Shown here: positions 62,919 to 64,000 of the stretch, piece by piece
Layout of the letters: every line of letters begins with the position of its first letter
How positions within the stretch are numbered: position 1 is the stretch's first letter
Origin: Desmospora profundinema
GTDB taxonomy: Bacteria; Bacillota; Bacilli; Thermoactinomycetales; DSM-45169
Length of the DNA stretch: 64,000 nucleotides
NCBI RefSeq assembly: GCF_031454155.1
Contig: NZ_JAVDQG010000003.1
Location: 434,001-498,000, forward strand
Reading direction: 5' to 3'
The notes under the pieces: model-generated
The model's database searches: none
Seen by the model: only the letters and a program-made list of their open reading frames with translations
Told to the model about the DNA's origin: nothing
Position numbers and translations under genes: made by a program

Positions 62919-63976
62919 TGGGATAAACTCCTTCGGGCGATGGTGATAAAGAACGGAACGCCCAAGAGGGCGGTGATGACACCCACCGGCACTTCATCGA
63001 CGGAGACCTTGGCCCCTGTCCCCGTCAGCCATGCCATAACAGGCCCTCCCGGCATGATCAAGTAGCGGGCGCCGATGTCTGCCAGCAGCAGAAAGGTCCC
63101 CCCCAATACAAAACAGTAGGGGATTACCCACCGGTAGTCATATCCGACCAAAATGCGAGCGATGTGGGGAACCAACAAGCCGACCAAGCTGATCGGTCCC
63201 GCTACGGCCACGGCTCCCCCGGCCAGCAAGACCACGCATAACGCGGCTCCCGCTTTGACCCAAGCGGTACGCTGCCCCAATCCCTTTGCCACATCTTCTC
63301 CTATGACCAGGGTGGTGATCGGGGAAGAAAGAGCCAGTGTCAGAATCCAGGCCGCCGCGAAGAAGGGGAGAACGGACAGCAGGGTTTCCACTTTTCTTCC
63401 TACGATCGATCCTGACAACCACAGCAACACTTCTTCCAGGGTCCGCTGGTCCATCACCAGGATCCCTTGGGTCAAGGTGGAGAAAAGGGCGGTCATCGCT
63501 GCACCGGCCAGTGTCAGTTTGATCGGGGTAAGTCCCGTCCTGCCCGAAGAGCCGAGCAAAGTGACCATCAAACCGGCCACGGCTGCCCCCGCAAAAGCAA
63601 TCCAGGTGTAGGATTGAAGAGAACTAACGGTAAAAAAGGAGGTGGCCGCCACTACGAAAAAAGCGGCCCCCGCGTTGATACCGAAAATACCGGGCGATGC
63701 CAAAGGGTTTCGTGTCAACGCTTGCATCAATGCCCCAGCCATGGCTAAACTGGCTCCCACGGAGGCGGCGATCAGTGCACGGGGAACCCGGGTGGATTGA
63801 ACCACCAACTGTTCCCGAGTGGGGGTGTCGGTGGTGTAGGCGGTAAAAAGGGACGTCCAGTCGATCTGGGTCCACCCCCATTTGACACTGGCCAGCATGG
63901 ACAGTGCCATGGCGGCAGTCCCCCACACCAACCCCGCCCAACGGCGGGTTGGACGATGCAAGACAGGCTGCGACAT
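62915..63976 (-). CDS. iron-siderophore ABC transporter permease 1 (FecCD family)
   Basis: 353 residues from ATG at 63976 (GAGGAGCTTCACC upstream). Same family marks: RVPRALIAASVGASLAMAG, TRNPLASPGIFGINAGAAFF, GPISLVGLLVPHIARI. First gene of the operon visible; the binding protein and any Fur site would lie past the window end. Confidence 0.93.
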   Translation of the reverse strand: MSQPVLHRPTRRWAGLVWGTAAMALSMLASVKWGWTQIDWTSLFTAYTTDTPTREQLVVQSTRVPRALIAASVGASLAMAGALMQALTRNPLASPGIFGINAGAAFFVVAATSFFTVSSLQSYTWIAFAGAAVAGLMVTLLGSSGRTGLTPIKLTLAGAAMTALFSTLTQGILVMDQRTLEEVLLWLSGSIVGRKVETLLSVLPFFAAAWILTLALSSPITTLVIGEDVAKGLGQRTAWVKAGAALCVVLLAGGAVAVAGPISLVGLLVPHIARILVGYDYRWVIPYCFVLGGTFLLLADIGARYLIMPGGPVMAWLTGTGAKVSVDEVPVGVITALLGVPFFITIARRSLSH

Positions 63977-64000
63977 GGTGAAGCTCCTCACAAATAAAAT

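Overview
The window reads as the chromosome of a moderately GC-rich, endospore-forming Bacillales bacterium, most likely of the Thermoactinomycetaceae type. This is inferred from Bacillus-style gene sets and sites (gatCAB-dgkB-rlmCD order, fadNAE behind a FadR palindrome, an IDEAL-domain protein, YwbE, YkpA-type ABC-F, a YheC/D-type spore-coat ATP-grasp protein, A/G-rich ribosome binding sites) in a more GC-rich background than Bacillus itself. No rRNA, tRNA, CRISPR array, phage or intact transposase gene was seen.

Region by region. 1-2.2 kb: a DUF421/YetF membrane protein (cut by the window edge), a DinB-like protein and speD. 2.2-8.2 kb: the most interesting block. It holds an XRE regulator, a three-helix membrane protein, a small secreted peptide precursor, a DUF5819 (SdpA-like) protein, an HTTM-DCC fusion (SdpB-like, related to vitamin-K-dependent carboxylases) and two tandemly duplicated transglutaminase-like membrane proteins. 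It looks like an uncharacterised relative of the SdpABC toxin-maturation locus. 8.3-12.8 kb: ptsHI behind a near-consensus sigma-54 promoter, next to a LevR-type sigma-54 activator. 13-21 kb: a secreted NlpC/P60 hydrolase, the ATP-grasp protein, a long RodZ-like protein, bioB-bioC with promoter and BirA operator, rnz and an EamA transporter. 21.5-27.6 kb: a 7Fe-type ferredoxin and the FadR-boxed fadN-fadA-fadE beta-oxidation operon. 27.7-30.3 kb: two TM2-domain proteins, a pair of related inverted-repeat elements and a membrane protein. 30.3-34.6 kb: SDR and TPR genes, then divergent proline catabolism genes (putB, rocA). 34.7-40.2 kb: a large unknown protein, a second DUF5819/HTTM-DCC pair without a peptide gene, and a secreted GDSL hydrolase. 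40.3-47.4 kb: gatCAB, dgkB, rlmCD and small unknowns. 47.5-52 kb: a HAD phosphatase and a phosphonate-type uptake operon (phnD-C-E-E) with a Pho-box-like repeat. 52-58.7 kb: a broken SDR fragment, a GAF membrane protein with a coupled 59-residue protein, an AT-rich chromate transporter that looks imported, and an ABC-F gene behind a leader with two tiny ORFs and a terminator. 58.9-64 kb: a frameshifted acyltransferase and an iron-siderophore uptake operon (two permeases, ATPase, FhuF reductase) whose upstream part lies beyond the window.

How parts may work together: the XRE gene and the peptide operon share an 11-bp motif, TATATCAATAT, upstream of each, so one regulator could control both. 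The LevR-like gene and ptsH share a 15-bp motif near their starts, which fits an autoregulated activator driving sigma-54 transcription of the general PTS proteins. Function names rest on motifs and recalled family features only; no database search was run.
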